This document shows, in pieces, positions 12,201 to 27,200 of a stretch of 64,000 nt of DNA. A program made the translations under genes and the position numbers. The notes below the pieces were generated by a model. That model did no database searches. It was not told where the DNA came from and worked only from the letters and a program-made list of their open reading frames with translations. This DNA is from Beta vulgaris subsp. vulgaris (lineage: Eukaryota > Streptophyta > Magnoliopsida > Caryophyllales > Amaranthaceae). The number at the start of each line of letters is the position of its first letter. Position 1 is the first letter of the stretch. The stretch is taken from NCBI RefSeq assembly GCF_026745355.1, contig NC_079205.1, forward strand, positions 51,693,916 through 51,757,915. The letters are read 5' to 3'.

Positions 12201-15200
12201 AGATGTTCTCTCAATATGCTTCAAGGGGACACTGGGTAAGTTTGTGTCAATATGTTGTTTTGGACTTTAGAACTATGACGTTTTCTCTATCCCAATAATC
12301 GTGCAAATCATCTAGTCTTTATTTTTTAAGGTTTTAGAATATTATGAAATATATGGAACTTTGTTTTTTCCTTTATGTAACTTCGATTCCTGGTTTTCTT
12401 GCAACTATATGTAAATTGCTCTTATTTCAAGCATTTGTTCGACTTAATCTAAATATCATTTTAGTCTGCATTGGTTGTATTAATATGATTTTCTGACCCA
12501 AGTCTTAATGTGGTTTTGACATTTTGACATGCAATATGTTCTTGCAGATGAGGAACTAAGCTTTGTTGTATTTATTAAATGGTGTTTAATCTTCACATTT
12601 GGCACTTGCTGGTGGTTTGATCTAGTTTTGTCCTGCAAAAAAAAATTCTTTTGTCCTGAGAGTGTAAGTATGATAGACAGTTAGTTCACCTGCCTTATCC
12701 AGTTGAGCTAATTGTGTAAATAAATGTGTAGGTGTGCACTTTGGCCTTCTAGTCTTTTTCTGTCGGAGTTTATCCTTTCATTTCCCGAAGTTTTTACAAG
12801 GAAATTATGTTTTGAGGTGAACTTTTAGTGTTGATGTACTATGTTTTTTGACAAGTTTATATGTTGATTTGAATTAAACTTTTGGTGGATCGTGTACAAC
12901 TTAGTGATTTCAGCCAGAAAATTAAGTTTCTATGAATGCTATAGTAACATTTGGTCATCACTTATGACATGCTTTTGTCTATTGGCCAAAATTTGGCTTG
13001 TTGAACTATACTATTTATGTAAATAATATTATAGAAATGCATCTATTCTGTGCCTCATTTAGATATTTCAATTACTTGTATGTGATAGTTGCTGATTTCC
13101 GATGGTGATAATGATTGTACTGTTTTGTTTATTATATGTAAACAGGTTGGTTCTGGTATAGGTCTGATTGGCATCTGCCTTAAGCATGCCAAAGCCTCCC
13201 AGGTATTATTTTTATCATATGTTCCCTTATGGTTAGAAGGAATTTTAGAATAGTTCTTTACCTTTTGGTAGACTGATAAAAATTTATTTGCCATAGTGAG
13301 AAGAGGTTTTCAATGTGTCGTTAAGGCACCAAAAATTACATTTAAACTATATTTATACCTTCTAATAAGCAATTACTAAGAATGTAGCAAAGGAAAATCA
13401 AGGGTCGATCCACACGGAAAAAGAGATTAATTAAAGTCTAACAAGTTCAAATTGCCAAATTGAAGGGTAATTTGGGGTTTTGAAATAGGTTTTGTAAACT
13501 ACTCCCTTCGTTTCGTTTTAATCTACGTACTTTTCTTTTTGGTTTGTTTCTTTTTAATCTACACATTGTTGCCTTTTCTATTCTTGGTAATATGTCCCAT
13601 CTACTTTCTCCTCTTTTTCCACCCATGTCATCCACTTTTTAATATTCTAACGCATTTTTTTTATTTTCTCTCACTTTTCAGTTTCTTTTCCCACCTTTTC
13701 AGTTTCTCTCATACTTTTATACTTCCTTCTTGGTCTTTCGCAAAGTGAAGTGAGTGAACTGAAAAGAAACGTAGAGTATGAGCTAACTAAGATCACACAA
13801 AACTAGCAAATAAAACATGTGTAAATATCAATGAGGAAAACATGAGTGTATGAATCAAACTAGAAGAATGATTATTAATGCAAATGCGTATTTGAAAGCG
13901 ATAATTATGCAAGGTTTAGCTTTCCTCTAAAATACTCTCAAGTCCTCTCTCGAATGGCCCCCAAGACTAATTGCTTAATCAATTAACTAAATCCTCTAAT
14001 GGTCTTTAATTAATTGATTAAGAGATCAAATAAGCGCGGAATATCTCTAATACAAGGATCCCCTTAATTTTTACGCAATATCTTGGCTTAGAAATTAAAA
14101 TGATTCATGGGGATGATAAACAGGTTTAAAAGTCGATTAAGAATGTTTGCAACCAAAATACCAAAGCATAAGTATGATTATTATCTATCGGTTTATTCTA
14201 AGGCTTCAAAGCACCAATATCAATGCATAATCATCATCAAGTCACCACCAAAATGCCGCATAAATGTGATCAATATCTATCCTAAGGCCTCAAAACACCG
14301 ATTGAGAAACCCACCTTTACCTGTCCTTATGGTAGGGTGTTCATTTTTCGATTGGGAAAAATGCGAGCCGAATCCGATCTGAAGCGTCAGATCGGATCAG
14401 ATATCTAAATATTAAAAAAGTTCAAAATTAGTTTCGGATCGGGAATATTCGAAAATATTCTCATTTTTAGGATCCGATCCGCACCTTTCGGATATCTGAT
14501 CCTAAAACTAAAAAACCGGGTCGGGTATGTCGACCGAATTACGGATCTGATCGACCGGATCGGACATTTATGAACACCCCTACTTATGGGACATTTTATA
14601 CCGAAAGAGATACACATTGTTTTGTGTAATGCTCCATCTACTTTTCAGAGGTGTATGTTCGGCAATCATTTCGGACATGCTCGAGGATTCAATGAAAGTG
14701 TTCATGGATGATTTCAGTGTGTTGTTCGTATTTAGACATGTTTACTAGTTTTGAGAGCATGTTGGAAAGGTGTCAAAATACGAAACTTGACTTAAACTCG
14801 GAGAATTGTCACTTTATGATCGAAGAAGGCATTGTCCTTGGACATTAAGTATGAAGGTCGGGCGTTGAAGTTGATCCAGCAAAAGTTTCGATTATTGAGA
14901 AACTTTCCTTGCCAAACTCGGTGACGGGAGTGCGTGCTTTCCTTGGACATACATCGGTGTTTTATCAAGGACATTTCTCAAATACCCAAACCATTGACGA
15001 AACTATTTCAAAAAGATGTTGATTTTGAGTTTGATGAATCTTGCATAAAAACTTTTGAGGCTTTGAAAACAACTTTTACTTCTGCCCCCATAGTGAAGGC
15101 CATTGTGACTTTGCAGTGGGTGTTGTTCTACGGAAGAAAGGGGATCCGCAAATGACGCTTCACTAGGTTTAAATACGGGAGGGTAATGGGGGTGGTTAGG

Positions 15201-18200
15201 AAAGGGAGGCTCGTGTTCATATTGGACTTTGGCGAGATAAGTTCGCTAAGCCACCCTAGACATATGGTCAAGGTCAGTCCGAATACCCTAAAGAGTCCGA
15301 ATACCCTAAAGAGTATGCATGATCTGCTGGTGATGTGCATTTAGGAATATGGCGCCCATGATGAAAGCCATATCAAAGGATTGTGAGGATGAATAACTGC
15401 CCTCCTCACTCACGGGAGTGCGATGTTCGACTATTCAAACCCTCGGTGCCTTCTGAGCGGGGATGAGCTGAAGATAGGTCAACTCATTAACAAAGTGATG
15501 AGGGTTAATGTGGGTAGCAAGAACCTCCCATCTATTTGGGCAATTAGTAGGTGGGTTCCAAATGAACTCATTTGAAGCATAATAATAGGGTTTTTTTGGC
15601 ACAAGCCAAATGCAATTACACTGATAGCTGTGAATAAATTTCATCTAGAGCCAGGCTTGACTATCTAACTACTAGGACTGACCAATAGAAGACGCACTTA
15701 ATTTAAAGATTTTGTGGAAAGGTGGGGTTAGGAAAGATGGAGTAAAATTTAAGGAAGATTAGTAATTGGAGTGGGTGTGTTAGATTTCTGAAGCGATAAA
15801 GTATGGAGTTAATTCAAAGATTTTGTGGAAAGGTGGGGTTAGGAAAGATGGAGTAAAATTTAAGGAAGATTAGTAATTGGAGTGGGTGTGTTAGATTTCT
15901 GAAGCGATAAAGTATGGAGTTAATTCAAAGATTTTGTGGAAAGGTGGGGTTAGGAATGATGGAGTAAAATTTAAGGAAGATTAGTAATTGGAGTGGGTAT
16001 GCTAGATTTTTGAAGAGAGAAAGTATGGAGTAGGGATGACAATGAGGCGCGTCTGGCGCGGGTCCACCTGTACCCAGACCAGACCCGTTTATTTTTTACA
16101 GACCCAGACACGCCCTAGATCTGTTGGGTCTAGATTTTTCAGACCTATACCAGATACGCTGTGTCTAGCGGGTCCACGAGTCCTGAATGAGTCTTTCTTA
16201 GTTTTAAGTTTTCATCACATTTTTGAATATATGTAATTGAAAATTTTCGCCCTAATTTATATAGGTCCTGCATCCATGGTTAAAGCATTATCTAAACAAA
16301 ATTTTAAAAATTAACTCATAAAAATCTTAAAATGTTACAACTTACAAAGTCATAAGTCTTAGATAGAGTTACAACACTAATGAGTTCACAAAATCACAAC
16401 TCATAAAACCTTAGAGCTTAGGTTAAAAAAATTCCTAATATGTAAATGGGTCTGCCGGTCGAGTTTGGGTCTAGCATATGTGGACCCAACCCATGGTCTC
16501 CAGACCCGACCCAAACCCATTAAGTCTAAAATTTTTAGACCCAGACCTTTATAAATGGGTCGTGTCCTAGCGGGTCTGGGTCGGGTCCATGACCCATTGC
16601 CATCTATAGTATGGAGGTTCGGTAATGGAGGTTGAAGGAGTAAGAGAAAGAGAATTCGAGAGGATGAAGGAGGAAGAAGATGAGAAGAAAAAGAAAGGTA
16701 GGACTTTAAAGAAATTCACGAGTCGAGACGCTCGCGAAGGCTTATTTCAGTTCAAAGAAAGAAATCACTGCCGCCTGACGGAGCGGAATCTTGCATAGCT
16801 TATTTTAGTAATTTTTTCTTATTTTTCCTAAACACTATTTGTAGTTTTTTTAGTAATGACGATGTGATATTCTTTAATTGTGCAAGCTTTCCTTTGCCTT
16901 CTGTCTTTGAGGATGACTTGTTCGTCTCCTGAGCCTGCTTTTCCTTAGGTGTTGATTCTTTCCGGCAGTCTCTGAGTATTTGATTCTTGTTCTCATGCTT
17001 TAATTCAGGTGATCCTGAGTGATGGTGATTCATCAACTTTGGCGAATTTGAAGCTTAATTTAGAAATGAATGAGATTGCAAATTTTGATTCTTCTTTAGA
17101 TCAAAGTACAAGTACCTCATATTTGGTAAGACTTAATGCTCCAAATGTAGCTAGCTTTTTGGCTTCTTTGCCTTTAGTGTCAATTTCTGTGATCCAGTTT
17201 CAGTGGGTTCATCTATGTCAAGGTTATGTCAACAATAAGAGTAGCTTAGCAATCGATAGCCTGTGAGGTTGCTTCTTTAGATATATATTTTTTTTAAAAA
17301 AATTTCTCCATCTGTGCTACGGCTGCTACCCCAGTCAGTTATGTGGCATCTAAGAGCTTCAAGTGATATGTGAATGAAGTAGGAGTTGTTTTACATTTTT
17401 TAATTTTATACTCCTGTTTTGCATACTAGCATCATCTAGGCATGTACTTCATCTATGATTATTTTCCCTTCTCTGCTTTCTTATTTCAGAATGTATGTCC
17501 AAATTACCCATTATCTCTCTACGCATTTGATGCAGAGCTTCACGGAAAAACTATTTCCAACTTTCTGTTGGTTCTTGGTTTTTTTAATGTTTGTGAGGAA
17601 TCAACAAGGAAAATCAGTGTGAATGGACCTGAGTTTGGCCTGTGGCATGAACATAATAAGTCATGAGTATGAGTGTCATCTGTCAGACTGTCACCCATGA
17701 ACAGGATGCTATGCAATTCTTAGGTTGTAGGATTTCGCAAGCTTGATTATGATTAACACTTTTTCAATAATAGTGTTTCCACAAAGCTGATTGCTGGGAT
17801 TTGGCGTGATGAATTGATGATTGAATGGAAGGATATTGGCCTGTGACTGTGGCATGAACATGATAAAGTCATTAGTTTTATCTGTCACTCATGAAGAGGA
17901 TGCTCTGCAGCTCTTGGTTTGTGGGATCACACAAAGCATATTATGATCATTACTTTTTCAACTGGGTAATTTTATTCCACCAAGCTGATTGCTGGGATTT
18001 GCCATGATAATTTTGCCGCTGAAGATTAAATACAAGTGCTTCGAGATAATTCTCAATATTAGCTACTATTTTGTATTTTCTTAAAATAGAGAAAACAGGG
18101 TTAGACAAAGGGAATACTTGTGTGACTATTCTTTTTTCTTTCAATATTCTCACATAAAGGTTTTATGAGTTTATGACATATAGATCTCACTCCCTCTGTC

Positions 18201-21200
18201 CTCAACAAATTGTCCTCTTAGGTTTGGGCACACCGCACACATATTAAGAGTAGATAGTAGGGTAGTGTAAGTTTTTGTGTGGCTAGAGTTAAAGTAAGAA
18301 TAAAAAGTTGATTTATTAAGAGAAAGAGTTGTAGATGGTCCCACATCATATCATATAAATATGAAGAGAGAGACATTATATAGGTTAAGCGGTTTGGGTG
18401 AGGTGAATTTTCCATTTGAGGTAACACGATTGTTATTTATGGACTGACTAAAATAGTATATAGAACAATTATTAGAGGACGGATGTCGTTTTCAAAGCAT
18501 AATTCGAGCTGATAATAATTCAGTTGCCATTATCATATAAGAAGTACAGGTCTTTTGCTATATTCTAGTCCTTGATATCAAATACAACACTTACAGATAA
18601 ATTTATGTTATTTCCTTGTTGATTTCCTTACCCAAATGCAGTACTTATTTTTTTTATTTAAAATTGGTCCACAAATACTTTCCAAACAATAATCCATTTC
18701 TAAGTATGCCTGAAATGTCCAAGTCTGGGAGCTGTATTGTTGATTCAACAGTGTACGTGTTTTTAGCGATCATTCTTCATACTATATGGCGCAGGTGCGA
18801 TGCATTCATCTGCCATGGGAATCTGCAAACGAGAGTGAGCTTCAGCAATTCAACCCTGATATTGTGTAAGCCTTCTTTTGATTACTCTTCTAGCAGTATC
18901 GTTTTTCATTTGTCACAGTAACGAATTATGATGGTTGGCTCTTGTCGTCGGCTCTTATTCTTATTGTTGATGCGCAGTTAACATATTAAATATGAATTGA
19001 TTGTGCCACCTACCTCACAGTCAAAGTTTGTTTTGGCTTGTTTAATTATTAATGCAGTCTGTTTTAGGGAATCACTATCTTTTACTCTGGTGGCACTGGT
19101 AAGCAAATTAAATCCTAGAAGTAAATGCTGTTGTTCAGGCACTACCATCACTTATCTGTTAAGTTTTTCTGGAATGTCATTACATTTTAAGGAAAATATT
19201 TATACAATAAGCTTCCCAAAAGAGGCATATACCATACTTTTTGTGGCGAGGAAAGCAGGTTAAGAATTAAGAAATTTCTTTCTATCTAGTATCTAAATCA
19301 GAAGGTGTTTAGAGTGGAGTTAAATCAGACTGAAGCCGTCTTATGGCTAGGACGACGACAATAGAATGTCAAATAAGTACCAATTCAGATAACTGAGAAT
19401 TTGAATTACATAATGCAATGCAGGTTCTAGAACCAACAGCCGCTTTACTCATTAGCAGTTGTTATGAATTAAGTTCACATAGCTTAAGCATTAGTAATGA
19501 CAGAAATTAAGGAAGAAGATTAAGATTTGATTACTAAATTGAAATTACAGCGAAGTGTAATTTAAGCTTTTGAGAGGCTTGATTCCCTCCAAAACAAACT
19601 TTTAAAAGCTCACTAAAACATTAATCAATTCTCAACATGCTTCCCTTCTCTCCAACTATCAATATATATACTGAGTTTCCTGAAACAAACTCCCTGGCCT
19701 TTTCTCTAAGTTACCCATAACCAACATATAAAGATAATGTTTTTTTTTTTTTTGGTGAAAAGGGAACTAGATTACAATAAAACATCCAAATACAGAATTA
19801 AGTTATGGCATCAAGCCTTACATTCAAATGGCTGAAGTTCTCAATGTAATTAGGGGGTGAGGGAAAATATCTAACTACATTAACTTCCTGAGCTTCCTTC
19901 CTTTCCTTTTTCGCCATGTGGTCTGCAACTTCATTCCCTATGCGCCTGATGAATTCTAGCTTCACTTCCTGGAAAGACTCTTGTAGCTCCCTGCATTTAG
20001 ATATTGAATCCGTCAAGAAATCCGTGGACCTTGAGCTATCTTGTATCTCTTTTAGGGCATTTTGACAGTCTGAATAAAAACTGCGCGGTAGCAAGTTGTA
20101 GGCCCATAACAATAGCAAGTACTTAGCGTGAAGGCTATCTCTAGCATCATCAAGAAGAACCCCTGCAATACTAGCAACAGTCTCTACACTAACAAAGGAT
20201 GCATCCACAAATAATCTATGATCCGTTATGCAAGTTCCTATCACTTCCACTACTTGATTCTATGGATTGCCAGTAAAACTTGGCTCTTTGCGTTGCTTTT
20301 TCTATGATCATATTGGGCCTCAAATTAGGAGTATTTTCAAATATTCTTTTATTCCTATGTGTCCACAATTCCCAGCAAACATTAGGGAAGATAACACACA
20401 AGGGAATATTTGATAACGTGACGGGAACATTCTGGTTCTATATTGCAAATCGAGCTTAAGGGAGAGGGAATGATTTTTCTTACAAATAACATAGAGGCAG
20501 AGGGGAGGTGATCCCACCAGTCTCAAATTGGGGGTGGTTAGGCTTTTGTATGCAAGGAAAGGGAAAAGGCATTTTTGTGAGTTAAGGAGGATATGAGAAT
20601 ATCGGGCTTTTTGGATGTTGGATTGGGAATCTTGAAATCTAGAATTCTGCGGAGGATGAAGATCAGGGCCAGAATGCTAGGGATAATCTGGGGAGGAGGG
20701 ATAGGGTTCGAAACTTGATCAGTTGTGAAAAGGTTAAGGAAAAAGGATCTAATGTGCGAAGTTAGGTCATTATCCTCACTAATGACATTGCCCGACTCAT
20801 TTTGTAATGTGTTTATTCTACCCTTGTTCCTCTTAATCTAGACACATTTGTGAAAGAATGCAGTGCTTCAATCCCCTTTAACACACCAATCATACCTACT
20901 TTTCGAGATCCATAATAACTCTTCGTGATCCAGAATTGTAGATATTTCTTCCTGGAGATTTTCCTCAAAGGTTCAGGTGGAAAAAAGAGTTTGGGTGGTC
21001 TTGGAGGTGAAGTTGAGTGCCTTCCAATCTTCTAATTGCCCTATTCTTCCTCCGATAAAGGTTGCCGAAAACACCCCAATTCCATTCTAACAAGACATGT
21101 CTAAATCTCTCCAAGTTTATTATGACCCCTTCATCATGCATCCATGATCCTTCAATGACTTCTTTATATTGGGGGTGAAGTAACCACATTAACTCGAACC

Positions 21201-24200
21201 TAAACAGTTTCTCCCTTCTTTCCTTATAGGCTTTTGAAGGAGTTTGATGGGACAATGGTCTGAGGTTATTTTTGGTAAGTGGTAGAGACCCGCTTCCGGA
21301 AAGGCTCCATACCAGTCACTATTCACCCATCATCTATCTAATCTTTCATGAATGGGATATCTCTTCCTCTTGTTATACCACATAAACCTAGGGCCAATAT
21401 ACCCCATATCAATAAGGCCACACTCCTGCATCGTACTAGCATAAAGGGTGGTTCTATGTCTACTCACCACCATATTTTTCCCTTTGGTTAATGACTTCAT
21501 CAAAGTCACCTACCACTGCCCATGGCAAATTCACATTTTGAGCGCAGGAAATTAAGTCTAACCACAATTCTTTACGTCTAGCAAATTTTGGACTCGCATA
21601 AATCGTATATAAAAGAAAAGGTTTAGAATTTTGTACCTCCACCAGCATGCATATTCCTTGGTTGTTGTGGCTTAAAACCGAGATCGAAAATCTAGTTGAA
21701 TGCCAAAGAACCAAAATCCCCCTGCAAAGCCAATAGGTTCAACCAGCTTGGAAGAGTCGAAGGGTGTTTTTGGATGATTTTTGTGGGTTTGGTTCAGGCT
21801 GGCTCTGGATTATGAGTTTCAAGAATGTTGCGCATATTAGGTTTGAAGGACGGCCTTGCAATGCCTCTAGCATTCCAGTAAATCACCGACATATTAAATG
21901 GTAGGTTTAGCTTGCACATGAGGGCTTGCACAATAGCCGACTTTTTCTTTGCCCATGGGTGAACTTCTTCCCTTGTTGGGGCCCATATCCAACGGTACCT
22001 TTGGGGGTATGCTGCCATCTCCTTTACTCGCGGGTTTCTTCTTCCTCTTTCCACGACCCAGTTCACTTGCAGGGTCATCTGTTTGAGCATTGGCATTATC
22101 CTTAGCTCTATCAATGCATTCGAGTGAGTTAGGAATGACCATCTCATTGACGTTAATTTTAGGATGAAGATTTTCCTCAGGAGTAGGAAACAGTCGGGTC
22201 TAGCCACGGACCCAACCCAACTGCATCATGAGCCCCCGTTCCTCGTCCTCGCTCTTCACCTTTTTGTTGATCAGCTTCAGGACATGAAAGACCAGGGACA
22301 TGAAAGACCGGGGGAATGTGAGTTGTGTCCGGTAATTGTGGGACATGAGCTGGGATGATCATTCCCTCCTCGGAGTACATCAGGAGATCCTTGCATTGGG
22401 GTGGGATTTGAAGCGGGTTTTCTATGATTTGTTTTACTTCGTGAAGGGACAGTTCTATCAACATCTCCCCTTGTTTCTAAAGGTAAAAGACATTGAACTG
22501 GTTGACCTCTGCCTTTAGGGGTAGTGGTGGGCGTTGGAACTCGCATGGGTATTCCTACCTTGAGAGGAGAAGGAGAGGTGGGGACAGGGGGGTGAGCTTT
22601 TTGGAGATGACAGGGGTGGGGGGGATTGGGGAGAAAGGGACGAGGCTGACATGGTTGGCCTTTTTTCCTGGGTTTGAGCAGCTTGGATGTGGTGATAGGT
22701 TTTTGATAGGTGTTTGCTCTTTTGAATGGGAGTTAACCACGAACTGTTGATCTTCCGCATGCTGTGGAGGCATAGGGTGGGTAGCTTCAGCTAGCATTGG
22801 ACAGCTCACTTGAATTACTTCCTCGGAACCCGATGGTGGCGTGATTTGATCTGTTTCCAGAAGATGGAAGGTATTTCTACTCCCTTCATAGATTTTATTG
22901 TACTGACACAGTCGTCTGTTGAGATCTTCGGAGCTTCTCTAGGGACCCAATTATTTTTAAACGTTCGATCAATAACTTTTGGTTTTAACTTTCTCACCCA
23001 CTCTCCTTCCTCCTGGCCTTCCGCGCGTTTCTCCATGCTTTTTAGAGGGCAGTTGTTTCCTCCATCCCCTAATTTCTCACAATTAATGCAATACCAGGGT
23101 CCTTGGAAAACTTCAATTTCCTAGAAGAATTTTCCCAACCAAATTCCTTTTGGTACTACAATATCGTCCCTCATTAATACGCACAGATTTGCATACTTTT
23201 TGCCTTCTCCTTTCAGGGAATTTTTGTCTATTTTCACCAGTTGCCCTAACTCCTTTCCTATTTTGGATAGGAAGTCTTGCCTGTAGAATTCCATAGGAAG
23301 TTCAGGTAATTTTACCCAAACTGCTACCACGTTGCATCTAGCGGATGAGGGCTTGAATCATGGCTCCTAACTTTGCACCCATAGATGGTGATTATATTCC
23401 AAGGTCCTTGCGTGAGTGCAGTCGTTCTTTCTTGGATTGAGTTACACTTGACCGTGTAGAAACTCTTCCCCGAGGCAGTTAGGGGTGGGATGACCCCTAA
23501 ATTCCATATCTTCTTAAACTCCTTGGCTATAAATTCCTTGGAGAAGTAAGTGCCTACAACTTTGATTATGACATTCAACTTCCATGGCTCACAGAGTTGC
23601 TCATATTCCTCGTGGGAAGTTGGAATAAAATGGTCTAGGATGGAGGCGCAAAGGGTGGCTGGGGAAAGCACTGCCACGTCTAGGGTATGGGCTGGATTGG
23701 CAAGGGTTTTTAGGGCTTCTTTGAAGGAGAGGTTGGGAGGGGGGAGGGTGGGGCGGGGGGGGAGGGGTGGGAGGGGGAATCGCCCGAAGGTGGGGAATTT
23801 TCTCTCTCTACCTCACACTCTCTCTCTAGACATTTCTGCAAAGATAATGTTTAAAGCACAATTCCCCTTAATACCAGTTCATTGCAATTATATTTGAGGA
23901 TTTATTGGGTAAGACTCTTCAAAGGACCTCTCTTTTCCTTGATGAGATAGTAATTATTTATGGGACCAGGTCACGGGAAACTGGTTGGATACCTAGGTTA
24001 TTTAGAGTTAGTGCAAATTTTCTTTTTCCATGTAGACCACACTGGATAGATGATGGGTTTTAAAATAGTACGGCAAGTGCACGCTGTGTGTTAGCAGATA
24101 CTACCTCCGTTTCCTAAAGATCTTCCCTGTCCATTTAAGTGCGTTTTCAAAAGATCTTCCCTCTTTTACTTTATTCCTTATTTGGAACTTTTTCCTCTTT

Positions 24201-27200
24201 TTACACTCTCATGTCCCTATCATATGGTCCACCATTACATTATTAATTCAATTTTACTCCCTTTCTCTCTTTTACTTTAACCTTTTTTTTGTATTTATCT
24301 ATCTTAACCCCTTTCTCTCTCCTACTTTAACCACCCCACACCGCACACAAATTAATTCTCATTGGTATTTGTAGTAACAGTAACAAGGAAGATCTTTAGG
24401 AAACGGAGTACTAACTTAGCAAATACGGGTCGATTTATAGGGAGAGGAGTTCTACATATTGATGTTCAATTACTTAACTATTCAAAGAGAAAAGTTGTTG
24501 AATGATTAATAACTAAGCTAAAACAAATTAGATAACAAAAGATGGAAATTTATTAAATAATTTAAAATCTAGGCATTCGATCGGTCCACCATGCTTATAC
24601 GAATCAGGGGCGTTCAAACAACTAATAATACTTAGGTATAGGGTACAACAATTAGAGTAGACGTTAATCTTGTGATCGGATCTTAACACTCTCATGGCAA
24701 CATATGTAGTATGGTCACATCACATAATTAGACTTATCAGTGTGTTCTAGGCCTCTAAAAGTAAGATCTTGGTCAATACAAACAATTATTAGTCAGCTAT
24801 GTTACTCCGACACGGATACGGGTGTCGTATCCAAGTAGGGATCGGAGGATCCGACACTCTACTCGAAAAGTATGGCCGATACGGGGATACGGTCAAAAGA
24901 GTGTCTTGACCAATCTTATAGACACGGGTATCGTATAAGTGTCGAAAAAAAAATCCCCAAACCTTTTTTCCGTAAAAAAAAAAGTCGTAAAATTATTAAA
25001 AAGTAGGTAGAATTTAAAATTTTGCCTTGAAAATTATTATAACTAAAGAATAGCAGACATTTATTAAACATCTTTGTTTGGGCCCTTGGCCTGGCCCAGC
25101 TAATATCAAAGAAATACTCCCTCCAAGGCTTAGGACCCCTAGGTCAAGGGAATTCACCAGCTTTTAAGTAACAAAGCAGCTTTACCCCAAAAAGGTGGAG
25201 GCTTCCCTAGGCATTGGGATGCTCCCCAAAAGGGTTTCTTGTCTGGGAAATCCCCAACACTATAAAAGCCAACAGTCTCATCAATGAACAGGTAATCAAT
25301 TCTCACCTAACAAAACCAGAGCATCTCTCTCTAGACTGGATTACTTTTTCTCTCTACCTCAATCCCAACTGACTTGAGCGTCGGAGGGGCTTTCCCGGGA
25401 ACACCCCCGGGCCAGTTTTTCCTTATTTTTGCAGGATTGGAGACAACGAGACTCGGGATTCTAACCTAACTCGGGATTTGACTCTCACCTTAAACATATT
25501 ACTCTTTTGACTAGTTTCTAGGCAGAAACAGTTTGTCGCCGTCTGTGGGGACACTACATCTCAAAGTCACGTACCGAGAGCAACATGGCACCCCGAAAGA
25601 AAACCACCCGAGGTTCATTGTCTCGCCAACCCACACCTCTCCAGTCTCACCAACCCAACGTCTTGGTCGAATCCCTGGCCATTGACGACGAGGGGTCGAC
25701 CCCTCGCAATGACGAGCATTCTGCCCCCCGAGAGGACCCAACACCGGTAACGATGGCGGACATCGAACGGATTGCTCGGCAGTTGAATGATAACATGCAG
25801 AGGAGTTTACAGCAGCTCATAGCCGGGATCCCCCAGCTTAATCAAGGGGAGCCCCGAGAGATGACCAAGGCAGAGCCCCGTGGCAGGGATAACCCTCAAA
25901 CTCACGCTCCTAACCGGAGCGAGCAGCGAGGGGGAGGAGAGAGATCCCGACAGGCTCACTCTCAGAGGACACCAAACTCGGATGCCAGGCGCATTATAGA
26001 GGAGAACCGGAGGCGCAGGGCAAAGCAGGACGCTCGCAACCTCCTGAACAAGAAGAGAGAGGAGAGGGAGAGAACTCACCGAGAAGAACAAGCTCACTCT
26101 CAGACCCCGAAGAGGGAACGGGAGAAGTCTCCCGTCGGGTCAAAGAGGACTAGGCAGGAGGATGAGGCGGACTCAGGGCCTCCTCGAAACAAGACCAGCG
26201 CCTTGATCAACCGGGGAGTGCTCAATTTTATGACCCCCTTCAGTCGGGAGATCATGGAGGTGCCTAACCCGCGAAAGGTTAAGGTCCCTACCATCGAGCA
26301 GTACTCGGGCAGTAGCGATCCCGAGGATCACATGGCAGCCTACAAGGCTCAGATGAGTGTGCAGATGGGGTGTGAGGCCACTTGGTGCCGCTATTTCTCG
26401 ACGACCCTCAAAGGGTTGGCGCTCAGTTGGTTTTCAGGCTTGTCACCTGGTATCATAACTAACTTTTCGGTTCTGGAGGCATTGTTTCACCAACACTTCA
26501 TTGCTGGACGTAGGCACAAGAAAACCAGCATCCACTTAATGTCCATAAAGCAACAAGAATACGAGAGCCTTGCTGATTATATCAAGCGATTCAATGAGGA
26601 GTCACTGAAGATTTCGGATCTTCAGGATGGGGTTGCCTTTACCGCCTTAATGTCAGGCCTCTGGCCGGGAAAGTTTAGATGGTCCCTAGCTGAAAACGAA
26701 GTCACCACTTTCACCGAGGCCATGAGTCGGACTCAGAAATTCATCCAAGCCTCGGACATATGTAAGCCTGTCGGAGAAAAGGCTAAGAAGAAGAAGGAAG
26801 AACTCCCTTACCGGGAACCAAACAAAGGCATGAGGAATCACCAACAGTTGCTCCCGAGAGCAGTAGATAACGGGAATGATCCACGTTTCAACAGAAATAG
26901 GCGAGAGATCTATTTGGATCTCAAGCACAAGTCGGTATTACCCATTCCCCCACCTATCAGAACTTCCAAAGATAGGCGGGATCAGAGATTATGGTGTGAA
27001 TATCATCGGGAGTGTGTTCACACCACGAAAGACTGTCGGGAGTTAAAAAAGGCCTTGGATCACTTGGCTGATCAAGGAAAGTTGAATAGATACATCAAAC
27101 ATCCCCGAGAGAGAGAAGGGAAGAGAAAGAAGCAAGAAACGATAGCGACAACACCGACGGGTACGTTGGTGTCATAGCAGGGGGCCATGCCTCAGGAGGA

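Noticed and set aside
13539..13748. Hydrophobic 69-codon frame as a small membrane protein
   Set aside because: The Phe/Leu/Ser-rich reading is a by-product of the pyrimidine-rich MITE at 13502-13776.
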